A stretch of DNA of 55,358 bases from Propionispora hippei DSM 15287 (GTDB taxonomy: Bacteria; Bacillota; Negativicutes; Propionisporales; Propionisporaceae): contig NZ_FQZD01000027.1 of assembly GCF_900141835.1 (NCBI RefSeq), positions 1 to 55,358 on the forward strand, written 5' to 3'. The notes beneath the pieces were generated by a model, which was not told the origin of the DNA, did not search any database, and worked only from the letters and a program-made list of their open reading frames with translations. The translations under genes were made by a program, and so were the position numbers. The stretch's first letter is position 1. Each line of letters starts with the position of its first letter. Shown here one piece after another: positions 23,755 through 32,423 of this stretch.

Positions 23755-24618
23755 TTACAAGCGGCGGCTGGATATGGCCAGACGCACTTTGTTCATGTTC
23801 TCAATGAATTGGTTGGGATTTTTCAACATAATTCCTGTATACAATAAGTCAACGATGGCTAAATGGATAAGGCGGGACGCCATGGCTTCGGAACGGTAGC
23901 GAATTTCGCGGGCCATACCGTGCAGCGAAATATCGGCGGCCAGACTTAGCGGCGATTTCATGTAGCTGGTGATTGCGATAATCGTAGCGGCGGACTTTTT
24001 GGCCAGTTCGACTGAGTTGAGCACATCAATATTGGCGCCTGAATGGGATACGGCAATGACAACATCGCCCGGTTTTAACAGGATTGCCGAGGTAAGCTGC
24101 ATATGAGGATCGGAGTAAGCCCGCACCGGAATGCCAAAGCGCATAAAGCGGTGTTCGATGTCGGCGGCAATGATGGCCGAGCCGCCGGACCCGTAGATAG
24201 ACAAGTGCTTGGTTGCGCTGAGCGCATCGATGGCTTTTTGCAGCTCCTGATAATCCAGGATTTTTAAAGTATCCTGCAGGCCTTCGGTAATATTGTGAAA
24301 GATTTTTTGCGGGAAGCTTTCCACCGAGTCGTGGGGGTCGACTTCGCGATCCACCGATTCTAAGGGAGAGAAGAGATCGCCGGCTAAAGCGATTTTTAGT
24401 CCCTGAAAACCTGTAAAACCAAGTTTTTTGGATAGGCGGAAAATGGTGGCATCAGCACTGGCGGCGGCTTCGGCTAATTCGGAAATAGTCATGTGGATTA
24501 CATCGGCTGAATGTTCCAGGATAAAGTCGGCTATTTTTTGTTCCGCTTTGGTTAGCTCGGCGTACATGCTGCGCAGAACAGGCAGGCAGGATGCCGGTGT
24601 TGAAGTGTTTTCTGGCAT
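23755..24618 (-). CDS. RpiR/MurR family transcriptional regulator (HTH plus SIS)
   Basis: The 287-residue protein has an N-terminal RpiR helix-turn-helix (TISELAEAAASADATIFRLSKKLGFTGFQGLK, residues about 42-75) and a C-terminal SIS domain (LSIYGSGGSAIIAADIEHRFMRFG; VVIAVSHSGANIDVLNSVELAKK) that binds phosphosugars. AGGAGG precedes the ATG. It is transcribed divergently from the sugar-acid operon and is its probable regulator, with a phosphorylated sugar acid such as 6-phosphogluconate as a likely effector, as for HexR. Confidence 0.9.
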   Translation of the reverse strand: MPENTSTPASCLPVLRSMYAELTKAEQKIADFILEHSADVIHMTISELAEAAASADATIFRLSKKLGFTGFQGLKIALAGDLFSPLESVDREVDPHDSVESFPQKIFHNITEGLQDTLKILDYQELQKAIDALSATKHLSIYGSGGSAIIAADIEHRFMRFGIPVRAYSDPHMQLTSAILLKPGDVVIAVSHSGANIDVLNSVELAKKSAATIIAITSYMKSPLSLAADISLHGMAREIRYRSEAMASRLIHLAIVDLLYTGIMLKNPNQFIENMNKVRLAISSRRL

Positions 24619-24685
24619 AATAGTCCTCCTAACTATCTGTATTATACCAAATTTATGTAATGAAAAAAGCTATTTTGTCTAAAAA

Positions 24686-24700
24686 TGAAAATTTATTTCA
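24686..24700. promoter_or_regulatory. candidate RpiR operator, TGAAA-N5-TTTCA
   Basis: TGAAAATTTATTTCA is a dyad with perfect five-base arms. It lies between the two divergent genes, 27 bases upstream of the -35 of the operon promoter. Assignment to the adjacent RpiR protein is inference from position and symmetry. Confidence 0.5.
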
Positions 24701-24727
24701 ATAATGAATAAAATAATGAAAATAATA

Positions 24728-24756
24728 TTGCAAAACCGGAAGGAGATAGGTATAAT
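24728..24756 (+). promoter_or_regulatory. promoter of the sugar-acid operon
   Basis: TTGCAA (24728-24733), a 17-base spacer and a consensus TATAAT (24751-24756) are seen. The start codon is about 218 bases further on, leaving a long 5' leader. Confidence 0.65.
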
Positions 24757-24974
24757 GACATTGTGAAAATAATTTTAAATATTCATAAAAATTCTGATAG
24801 AATTCACTCATCTGCCAAAACCTTTGGCTTTGATCAACTAAAAAGTTGGTTATATATAGTTTGGGCTTAACCAAACATAAATCGAATCAGGGAGCAGAAA
24901 CGGCGGTGATGGAAAAAGACAAGGGCTGGAGAGAAACAAGACAGAAAAAATATAACATGCGGGAGGATTGAGCC

Positions 24975-26294
24975 ATGCCATTAATTATTTTAGCATTGGG
25001 TATTATTGCGTTATTTATCCTGATTGTCGGTGTCAGACTCAATAGTTTTTTATCCTTGATTCTGGTTTGTTTAGGGGTCGGTATTGCGGAAGGATTGCCG
25101 ATCATGAAGGTGGTCGGTTCGATTGAGAATGGTGTTGGCGGGACGTTGGGCCATTTGGCCTTGGTTATCAGCTTTGGCGCCATGCTGGGAAAACTGATGG
25201 CCGACAGCGGCGGCGCTCAACGCATTGCGATGACCCTGATTGATAAGTTTGGCCGCAAAAATATTAAATGGGCTCTCTGCTTGACCGGATTTATTGTAGG
25301 CATTGTTTTATTCTATGAAGTCGGTTTTGTCTTGTTGATTCCCTTGGTATTTACGGTAGCGGCAGCCGCCCAGGTTTCTTTGCTGGAAGTGGGATTGCCG
25401 ATGGTTGCGGCGCTGTCAGTAACCCATGGCTTCTTGCCACCCCATCCAGGCCCGACGGCTCTGAGCGTATTGCTGCATGCCGATATCGGCCTGACCCTGA
25501 TTTATGGCATTATTATTGCGATACCCACCGTATTGGTAGCCGGACCTTGGTTTTATAATACGATTAAGGATTTAAAGCCTAAGATGCCGGAAGGTTTGTA
25601 CAACTCCAAGCAGTTTTCCGAAGAAGAAATGCCCGGCTTTGCGATCAGCATATTTACTGCTCTGGTGCCGGTATTTTTAATGGCGGCAGCTTCCATTACC
25701 AAACTGACGATGCCGAAAGATGCTTCCCTCGCCGTTTTCTTCGATTTTGTGGGTAATGCGGATATGGCTTTGCTGATTGCCGTGTTTATTGGAATCTTCA
25801 CGTTTGGTCTGAATCGTGGCAAAACCATGAAAGAAGTTATGAACATCATCCAGGAATCAGTGCTGGCGGTAGCCATGATCTTACTGGTTGTCGGCGGCGG
25901 CGGTGCCTTTAAGCAGATTTTGATTGACAGCGGAGTCAGCCAGTATATTGTGAAGTTGATGGCCGGTGTCAATATCTCACCGCTGCTGTTAGGCTGGCTG
26001 ATTGCTTCGGTTTTGCGGATTGCCGTTGGTTCGGCTACCGTAGCCGGCCTCACGGCAGGCGGCATCATGGCTCCGATTGTTGCGGCTACCGGCAGCAGCC
26101 CGGAACTGATGGTACTGGCCTGCGGTGCCGGCAGCCTGAATGCCGGTCCGCCGAACGATCCCGGGTTCTGGATGTTTAAGGAGTTTTTCAATCTGTCTGT
26201 AAAGGAAACCTTGCGGAGCTGGAGCATAATGGAAACGATTATTGCTTTCATGGGCTTGGCCGGGGTTTTAATTCTTGATATGTTTATTCACTGA
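24975..26294 (+). CDS. GntP family sugar-acid:proton symporter
   Basis: The 439-residue membrane protein has about 12 helices and GntP family landmarks: SFGAMLGKLMADSGGAQRIA, THGFLPPHPGPTALS, GSATVAGLTAGGIMAP and the closing NAGPPNDPGFWMFKEFF. GntP carriers import gluconate, idonate, fructuronate and related aldonates. It is the first gene of the operon, with GGGAGG before the ATG. The exact substrate cannot be set from sequence. Confidence 0.9.
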   Translation: MPLIILALGIIALFILIVGVRLNSFLSLILVCLGVGIAEGLPIMKVVGSIENGVGGTLGHLALVISFGAMLGKLMADSGGAQRIAMTLIDKFGRKNIKWALCLTGFIVGIVLFYEVGFVLLIPLVFTVAAAAQVSLLEVGLPMVAALSVTHGFLPPHPGPTALSVLLHADIGLTLIYGIIIAIPTVLVAGPWFYNTIKDLKPKMPEGLYNSKQFSEEEMPGFAISIFTALVPVFLMAAASITKLTMPKDASLAVFFDFVGNADMALLIAVFIGIFTFGLNRGKTMKEVMNIIQESVLAVAMILLVVGGGGAFKQILIDSGVSQYIVKLMAGVNISPLLLGWLIASVLRIAVGSATVAGLTAGGIMAPIVAATGSSPELMVLACGAGSLNAGPPNDPGFWMFKEFFNLSVKETLRSWSIMETIIAFMGLAGVLILDMFIH

Positions 26295-26312
26295 CAAACT
26301 AGGAGGACACAT

Positions 26313-27407
26313 ATGAAAGCAGCAGTATACAGGGGAACAGAACAGATGGAAGTCGAGGAAATGGAAAAACCGGTAATCCAGCCGGGAACCATCCTGCTAA
26401 AGGTAAAGGCTTGTGCGATTTGCGGCGGTGATTTGCGAACTTTTCGTCACGGCCATGCCGCCATTAAGCCGCCGATTGTGCTGGGCCATGAAACGGCTGG
26501 TGAAATTGTTGAGGTAGCCGACGATGTAACCGGCTTTCAGATAGGAGAACGGGTTATTGTGGCGCCGGGAATTGGCTGCACTATTTGCAGCTATTGTTCG
26601 TCCGGGTGGCAGAATATGTGTTATTCCCGTAAGACCATCGCCCACCATTACAATGGCGGTTTTGCCGAGTATATGCTCATTCCGGCCGGTGCCGTGCGGG
26701 CGAATAACATCAACCGGATTCCGGCGGAAGTGACGTATCTGGAGGCATCTTTGGCCGAGCCGTTGGCCTGCGTGTTAAATGGTCAGGAAAATATGAATAT
26801 CAGCTTAGGCGATACGGTTGCCGTCATCGGCGCCGGTCCCATTGGCTGCATGCATGCCGAGGTGGCCCGGGCACGGGGCGCCGGCAAGGTATTCTTAATC
26901 AACCGCAGTGCCACACGGCTGGAAGCAGCCAAAGCCTTTGGGTTTGACGCCTATATTGATTTGAGTAAGACCGACGGTCTGCAGGCAGTCCTGGATTTGA
27001 CCGGCGGGATTGGCGCCAATGTGGTTATTGTTACGGCCGGCACGGCAGAAGCGCAGCAGCTTGGTATTTCCATGGCCAGCAAGATGGGTAAGGTTTGTCT
27101 GTTTGCCGGGTTGCCAAAAAACACGCCGACTATTGAATTGGATGCCAATTTTATTCATTACCGTCAAATCACCATTTACGGTACTTTTTCCTCGGCGCCG
27201 CGGCATAATGCGCTGGCGTTGGAAATGATCCGCAGCGGCAAGGTGTCCGCCAAGAAGCTATTGACCCATGTAGTACCGTTGGGAAAAATCCGTACAGGCA
27301 TGGATTGCATTGACGACCGCAGCGCCATGCGGGTGGCGGTCAGCCCCTGCCTGGATGAACTGGAAGCGGAAATCGCCCGGATTCCGGGGCTTACAGTATA
27401 TCGTTAG
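26313..27407 (+). CDS. zinc-dependent medium-chain dehydrogenase
   Basis: The 364-residue protein has the full MDR architecture. Catalytic zinc ligands are in CAICGGD and GHETAGE. The structural zinc loop is GCTICSYCSSGWQNMC (C-x2-C-x2-C-x7-C). The Rossmann motif is VAVIGAGPIGCMHAEVARARGA. It resembles sorbitol, threonine and idonate 5-dehydrogenases. In this operon a role in oxidising a polyol or aldonate (for example at C5 or C2), or the reverse, is likely. It lies 18 bases after the permease with an AGGAGG start site. Confidence 0.88.
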   Translation: MKAAVYRGTEQMEVEEMEKPVIQPGTILLKVKACAICGGDLRTFRHGHAAIKPPIVLGHETAGEIVEVADDVTGFQIGERVIVAPGIGCTICSYCSSGWQNMCYSRKTIAHHYNGGFAEYMLIPAGAVRANNINRIPAEVTYLEASLAEPLACVLNGQENMNISLGDTVAVIGAGPIGCMHAEVARARGAGKVFLINRSATRLEAAKAFGFDAYIDLSKTDGLQAVLDLTGGIGANVVIVTAGTAEAQQLGISMASKMGKVCLFAGLPKNTPTIELDANFIHYRQITIYGTFSSAPRHNALALEMIRSGKVSAKKLLTHVVPLGKIRTGMDCIDDRSAMRVAVSPCLDELEAEIARIPGLTVYR

Positions 27408-27433
27408 TCAAGGTTTTGCTAGGAGGGAAGTCA

Positions 27434-28951
27434 GTGGCATATTTAATCGGTATTGATGTAGGAACGACAAATTGTAAAGCAGCAGCCTACCGGGCTGATG
27501 GAAGTCTGCAAATGATTGCTTCCCGTCCCACGGTAACTCATTATGTAGATGCTGATAAGGCGGAATTTGATCCCGACCAAATCTGGCAGGCGGTGCAGGA
27601 AGCGCTGCGCGAGGTGGTGGTCGAGCTGGGCGGGGAGCCAATTGCCGGCATTGCCGTGGCCAGCATGGGCGCCGCCGGAGTTTTGCTGGATAAAAACGGC
27701 CGGTGGATACACCGTTCCATCGCCTGGTTTGATACCAGAACCCAGAAAAAGGCCCAGTGGTGGAAGGATACCTTCGGCAGTGAAAAGATCTACGCCATCA
27801 GCGGTTTCGTGCCCAATCCGATGGCCGGCATCACCAAGGTGCAATGGATCAAGGAAAAAATGCCTGATAACTTTAAAAGAGTCAAGCATTGGGTGTCGAT
27901 GCAGGATTATATCGGGTTTTGCCTAACCGGTAATGCCGTTGTCGATTATTCGGTGGCCTGCAGGACGATGGCGGTTGATTTGCGCAACCGCTGCTGGAAT
28001 CAGGATATTTTGTTCCACGCGGGCATTTCTCCCGATATTTGCTCAGAGCTAAAGGCGGCCGGCAGTCTGGTCGGCACTGTGCATGAAGCGGCGGCAAGAC
28101 GTACGGATATTTCCGTGGGAACTCCGGTATTTACCGGCGGTTTGGACTATGTGTGCGGTGCCTTGGCCAGCGGAACGATCAAGTCGGGACATGTGCTTTG
28201 CGCCATTGGCACCAGTGAGCAGATTTTGATGGTTGTTGACGAGCCGATTACCGATCCGCAGCATATTGACAGCAACCTCACCTGTGTTAATTATGTCGTG
28301 GACGATAAATATTATGTGGCCGGCCAGGTGATTTCCTCCGGCTGCGTGCTGGAATGGTTTAGTAAGCAAATCGCCCAGGTCGGTTACAGCGTGATTACCG
28401 AGGAAGCACAAACGGCGCCGCTTGGCTCAGAAGGAGTTTTTCTGTTGCCCCACTTCCGGGGGAAATATGCGCCGGGAGCGGACCCGCAGGCCAAGGGGGC
28501 ATTCTTCGGCCTGACGACGGCTCATTCCCGGGCTTGTCTGAGCCGGGCTGTTCTGGAAGGACTGTGTTTTGAATCGGTCGGGATTATTGAGGAAATGGAA
28601 CGGATTACCGGGCAGACGGTGAAATCCATCCATGTAGTGGGCGGAGCGACAAAGTCGCCATTCTGGATGCAAATGAAGGCCGATATATTGGGCAAAACCG
28701 TTGTTTGCCAGGATATTCCTGAGGTGGTGACCTTGGGAGCGGCTATGCTGGCCGGCCTGGGAGCGGGCGTATACAAAGATTCGGCGGATATGGTGCGGCA
28801 GATTGACCGCAAGGAAGTCGTGTACGAACCGAATATGGCAAACCACCGGCAATACCGGCGGCTATATGAAGGAATTTATAAGCAGTTGTATGGTTGTGTA
28901 AAAGAATTGAACCATACTATAGAGCGGTATAAACGGCAGGAGGCAGAATAA
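27434..28951 (+). CDS. FGGY carbohydrate kinase, first copy
   Basis: The 505-residue protein has two actin-like domains: LIGIDVGTTNCKAAAY (phosphate 1), IAWFDTRTQKKAQWW and LDYVCGALASG. The C-terminal FGGY signature is VVGGATKSPFWMQMKADILG. It differs clearly from the second FGGY kinase in the operon, so the two act on different substrates. GTG was chosen as start because AGGAGG lies eight bases upstream. It overlaps the next gene by one base, which implies coupling of the kinase with the 2-hydroxyacid dehydrogenase. The substrate is unknown; a 2-keto-aldonate is my proposal. Confidence 0.87.
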   Translation: MAYLIGIDVGTTNCKAAAYRADGSLQMIASRPTVTHYVDADKAEFDPDQIWQAVQEALREVVVELGGEPIAGIAVASMGAAGVLLDKNGRWIHRSIAWFDTRTQKKAQWWKDTFGSEKIYAISGFVPNPMAGITKVQWIKEKMPDNFKRVKHWVSMQDYIGFCLTGNAVVDYSVACRTMAVDLRNRCWNQDILFHAGISPDICSELKAAGSLVGTVHEAAARRTDISVGTPVFTGGLDYVCGALASGTIKSGHVLCAIGTSEQILMVVDEPITDPQHIDSNLTCVNYVVDDKYYVAGQVISSGCVLEWFSKQIAQVGYSVITEEAQTAPLGSEGVFLLPHFRGKYAPGADPQAKGAFFGLTTAHSRACLSRAVLEGLCFESVGIIEEMERITGQTVKSIHVVGGATKSPFWMQMKADILGKTVVCQDIPEVVTLGAAMLAGLGAGVYKDSADMVRQIDRKEVVYEPNMANHRQYRRLYEGIYKQLYGCVKELNHTIERYKRQEAE

Positions 28952-29982
28952 TGAAATTTTTGGTAGTGGGCGATCCCATGCTTTCATCGGAAACATTAGG
29001 GCAGGCAGTACGGGATATTTTTGGTCAGGAGGTTGCGGTTTCCGGTGTGGACTGGAAGCCGGCCAGTGATGAGGAATTTTGGCACTTGCGGAGTCAGGTG
29101 GAAAAGCTTGGACCTGATGCCGGCCAACCACCGGCGGAACTGACACAGGCTATTTTGGATGCGGATATTGTGATTACTCATCACACTCCTTTGAACGGCG
29201 CACTTATTCGCAGCAGTAAGGCCCGCTATATTGGCGTATGCCGGGCCGGTGTGGAAAACATTGATGTAGCCGCGGCTAAGGAAAAGGGTATTCAGGTGAT
29301 GCGGACGATGGGGAGAAACGCCGAGGCCGTTTCCGATTTTACCATTGCCCTGATGCTGGCGGAATTAAGAAATCTGGCCCGGGGCCATGCGGCACTGCGC
29401 CGGGGTGAATGGAAGAAAAAGTATCCCAACTCCGCTTTTATGGGGGATATGAAAGGAAAAACCGTGGGTCTGGTGGGCTTTGGCTATATCGGTAAACTGG
29501 TAGCCAGAAAACTGTCGTCCTTTAATATGCGGCTGATTGCCTATGATCCGTTTGTGAAGGAAGAAGTCCTGCAGGAAAGCCAGGTCGAAAAGGTTTCGCT
29601 TGAGGAGTTGTGCCACCAGGCCGACTTTATCAGCCTTCATGCCCGTTTGAGCAAGGAAACGGCCGGCCTTATCGGAAAGCGGGAATTTGCGCTTATGAAG
29701 CCCACGGCCTATGTGATTAATACGGCCAGAGCCGGACTGATAGATGAACAGGCGTTGGTGGAAGCATTACAGAACGGACAAATTGGCGGTGCCGGTCTGG
29801 ATGTGTTCTGGACAGAACCGATAGCCGACAAACATCCGCTGCTAAGTATGGAAAATGTAACAATTACGCCCCATTTGGCCGGAGCTACCAACGATACATT
29901 CCGCATGACCCCCTATCTGCTGCTGGAGGAACTGAAAAAAGTGGTGGTTCAGTCGGCAGCTTCAGCCTGGTTTGTAAAATAG
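28951..29982 (+). CDS. D-isomer-specific 2-hydroxyacid dehydrogenase
   Basis: The 343-residue NAD(P)-dependent enzyme has the Rossmann motif VGLVGFGYIGKLVARKL. An acidic residue after the second strand (AYDPF) favours NAD. Catalytic Arg260 (NTARAGLID), Glu289 (FWTEPI) and His308 (TPHLAGA) are present. Members interconvert 2-keto and 2-hydroxy acids. Directly coupled to a kinase, it may reduce a phosphorylated 2-keto-aldonate to 6-phosphogluconate, as KguD does; acting on the free acid is the alternative. A strong terminator hairpin follows the stop. Confidence 0.87.
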   Translation: MKFLVVGDPMLSSETLGQAVRDIFGQEVAVSGVDWKPASDEEFWHLRSQVEKLGPDAGQPPAELTQAILDADIVITHHTPLNGALIRSSKARYIGVCRAGVENIDVAAAKEKGIQVMRTMGRNAEAVSDFTIALMLAELRNLARGHAALRRGEWKKKYPNSAFMGDMKGKTVGLVGFGYIGKLVARKLSSFNMRLIAYDPFVKEEVLQESQVEKVSLEELCHQADFISLHARLSKETAGLIGKREFALMKPTAYVINTARAGLIDEQALVEALQNGQIGGAGLDVFWTEPIADKHPLLSMENVTITPHLAGATNDTFRMTPYLLLEELKKVVVQSAASAWFVK

Positions 29983-29988
29983 GCCTGT

Positions 29989-30027
29989 AAAAATGAGCGT
30001 TGCAGCTAGACTGGAACGCTCATTTTT
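29989..30027 (+). terminator. strong hairpin inside the sugar-acid operon
   Basis: AAAAATGAGCGTT (29989-30001) pairs perfectly over 13 bases with AACGCTCATTTTT (30015-30027), with the A/T-run built into the stem. It separates the first four genes from the last three and should reduce or end read-through in either direction. Confidence 0.8.
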
Positions 30028-30049
30028 GCATAGCGGCAAGGGGGAATGA

Positions 30050-30859
30050 ATGATGAAAGTGCCTTCCATACAGTTGGTGGCCATTGACCTGGACGGAACC
30101 TTGCTGGATGATGACAAGCGGATTACGGCAGAAACGCTGCAGACCATCCAAGCGGTCATGGCGCGAGGCGTTTCGGTTGTCCTGGCCTCCGGCCGGCCAT
30201 GGTGCTCGGTTTTGCCTTACGCCCGGCAGTTGGAGCTTAGTACGCCGATTATTGCTCATAGCGGTGCCTATATGGCCGATGAAACAGGTCGGGTGTACGC
30301 CGATCAAACCTTGGAGGCGGCTGCCGGGCAGGCCGTAATCCGTATGCTGGAAGAAGCGGGGTACTATTTCAAGGTTTATTGCCGGGATGTATTTTATGTA
30401 CAGGCTCCGATCCAGGAAACTCTGGATTTTTCGAGGATTTATCAAGTGCCTTATCAAGCGGTGGGGAAAGGCCGCCTGGCTTGGCTGGACAAACCGGTCA
30501 ACCGGATTATGATCTATGACCGGCCGGAACGGATTGAGGCTGTCCAGAAGCTGCTGCTGCCCTGGGCGGACGTATTTTCCTATGCCAGGGACAGTGCCCG
30601 GGGGCTGGATATTTTACCCCGCGGTGTAAATAAGGGCAGTGCGCTGCGGCTTTTATGCAGCCGGCTCCAATTGGATCTAGAAAAAGTTATGGCCATAGGA
30701 AATGAAGGAAATGATATAGAAATGATCTGTGAGGCAGGTTTGGGTGTTGCTATGGGGAATTCCTGTTCTGAACTGAAAACCTGTGCAGCCGCCGTGACGG
30801 CGGGAAATCAGGCGGAAGGAGTGGCGCAGGCCCTCAAAATCTATGTCTTACAAGAATAA
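30050..30859 (+). CDS. HAD superfamily phosphatase (Cof type)
   Basis: The 269-residue protein has HAD motif I VAIDLDGTLLDDD, motif II VVLASGRPW, a large cap domain (about residues 85-185), motif III Lys in GVNKGSAL, and motif IV AIGNEGNDIEM. In motif IV the first acidic residue common in the family (GD-x-x-ND) is Asn, while the second Asp remains. Cof-type enzymes dephosphorylate sugar phosphates. In this operon it may relieve build-up of a toxic sugar phosphate. Confidence 0.85.
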   Translation: MMKVPSIQLVAIDLDGTLLDDDKRITAETLQTIQAVMARGVSVVLASGRPWCSVLPYARQLELSTPIIAHSGAYMADETGRVYADQTLEAAAGQAVIRMLEEAGYYFKVYCRDVFYVQAPIQETLDFSRIYQVPYQAVGKGRLAWLDKPVNRIMIYDRPERIEAVQKLLLPWADVFSYARDSARGLDILPRGVNKGSALRLLCSRLQLDLEKVMAIGNEGNDIEMICEAGLGVAMGNSCSELKTCAAAVTAGNQAEGVAQALKIYVLQE

Positions 30860-30874
30860 ACGGAGGCTGATGGT

Positions 30875-32410
30875 ATGCGACAGGCGATGATGGGAGTCGA
30901 TATTGGCACGACAGGGTGCCGGGCCGTCATTTTTCAACAGGATGGGAAGTGCTTAGCCAATCAATCGCTGGAATATTCCCTGTATACGCCACAGGCGGCT
31001 TGGGCGGAGCAGGACCCGGAAGAAATTTTTCAGGCCTTTGTGCAGGTGGTACGTGGCAGCATGGCGGCAAGCGGACTGCGGCCAGATGAACTGGCCGGGA
31101 TTTGTTTCAGCTCGGTGATGCATAGCATTTTTCCGGTGGATCATACCGGTAAGCCGCTGCATAATATGCTGATCTGGGCTGACTCGCGCAGCCAGGCTTA
31201 TACTGAAAAGCTGGCTCAAGAATATGATGCGAAAAAGTTGTATGTCAAAACAGGCTGTCCGCTTCATCCCATGTATCTCTTATCCAAGCTGCTCTGGTTT
31301 AGAGAGGAGCGGCGGCCGGTTTTTGCGGCAAGTTATAAATTTATCGGTATCAAAGAGTTTATTTGTTACCGGCTGTTTGGCAAGTTCCTGGTGGATAAAT
31401 CCATTGCAACCACTACGGCCATCTACAACTTAGAAACCCAGGCATGGGATGATGAAATTCTCGATATTCTGGGCATTGACGCTTCGCTGCTGTCGGAAGT
31501 GAAGCCAACAACTCATGTGGAGCCCGGCCTGAGCGCCGAAATGGCGGAGCTTTTGGGAGTAGCGGCCGCTACGCCGGTTATTTTAGGCGCTGCCGACGGA
31601 ATTTTATCCAATCTGGGGGCCGGCGCCGTAAATCCGGGGCAAATTACCGCGATGATCGGCACCAGCGGCGCCATTCGCATTGTAACCGACCGACCGCAGA
31701 TTGACGAGCGGATGCGTACCTGGTGCTACAACATGACCGACAGCCATTGGGTGGTCGGCGGGGCGATCAATAACGGGGGTATTGCCTTACGATGGGTTAG
31801 GGACAAATTTGCCTGTATGGAACAGTATGTGGCGGAACGGTCGGGGTATGATCCCTACGATATCCTCAGCCGGTATGCCGCCGAGGAGCCGGTCGGTTCG
31901 GACGGCTTGATTATGCTGCCCTTCTTCTCCGGGGAACGGGCGCCCTACTATAATGCCAATGCCCGTGGCGTGCTGTTTGGGCTGAATCTGACCCATGGTA
32001 AGCGTCATTTGGTGAGAGCGACCATGGAAGGTGTTCTGTACAGCCTGTTCAGTGTGTTCCGCGCCTTGGAAGAGGTAACCGGCAAATCCAATGAAATCCG
32101 GGTAAGCGGCAGTTTTACCCGGTCGCCGTTCTGGGTACAGTTGATGGCGGATATTTTCGGAAGAGTGATTACCGTACTGGACGATCCGGAAGGCGCCGCC
32201 TTCGGTGCCGCCGTACTGGGCTACTTCGCTATGGGGCAAATGACCGACATCAAAGAGGTAAATAACCTGATTAATATAAAAAAGCGGTATCAGCCCGATT
32301 TGGCAAATCACGAGCGGTATCAGCGACTGGTTGCCGTCTATGAACGGCTATACCATAAGCTTGAGGCTGAATTCGAGGAAATTGCCAGCATTCAGCGGGA
32401 ATGGAAATAA
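30875..32410 (+). CDS. gluconokinase-like FGGY kinase
   Basis: The 511-residue FGGY kinase shows [57 protein letters not shown] and the C-terminal signature [20 protein letters not shown]. It belongs by eye to the gluconokinase branch (GntK of Bacillus type), and the 6-phosphogluconate dehydrogenase 13 bases downstream uses its expected product. ATP plus gluconate gives 6-phosphogluconate. Confidence 0.85.
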   Translation: MRQAMMGVDIGTTGCRAVIFQQDGKCLANQSLEYSLYTPQAAWAEQDPEEIFQAFVQVVRGSMAASGLRPDELAGICFSSVMHSIFPVDHTGKPLHNMLIWADSRSQAYTEKLAQEYDAKKLYVKTGCPLHPMYLLSKLLWFREERRPVFAASYKFIGIKEFICYRLFGKFLVDKSIATTTAIYNLETQAWDDEILDILGIDASLLSEVKPTTHVEPGLSAEMAELLGVAAATPVILGAADGILSNLGAGAVNPGQITAMIGTSGAIRIVTDRPQIDERMRTWCYNMTDSHWVVGGAINNGGIALRWVRDKFACMEQYVAERSGYDPYDILSRYAAEEPVGSDGLIMLPFFSGERAPYYNANARGVLFGLNLTHGKRHLVRATMEGVLYSLFSVFRALEEVTGKSNEIRVSGSFTRSPFWVQLMADIFGRVITVLDDPEGAAFGAAVLGYFAMGQMTDIKEVNNLINIKKRYQPDLANHERYQRLVAVYERLYHKLEAEFEEIASIQREWK

Positions 32411-32423
32411 AGGAGGAAGCAAT

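Larger units (their letters stand above)
24619..24974. other. divergent control region of the RpiR gene and sugar-acid operon
   Basis: This 356-base AT-rich spacer holds a TGAAA-N5-TTTCA dyad (24686-24700), more TGAAA/TGAAT half-sites up to about 24720, a good sigma-A promoter, and about 200 bases of leader before the permease start. No small gene was seen. Confidence 0.6.

Noticed and set aside
25553-26251. 232-codon open frame opposite the GntP gene
   Set aside because: A shadow of the GntP coding sequence caused by its codon use; it has no ribosome binding site and the sense strand is a clear GntP.
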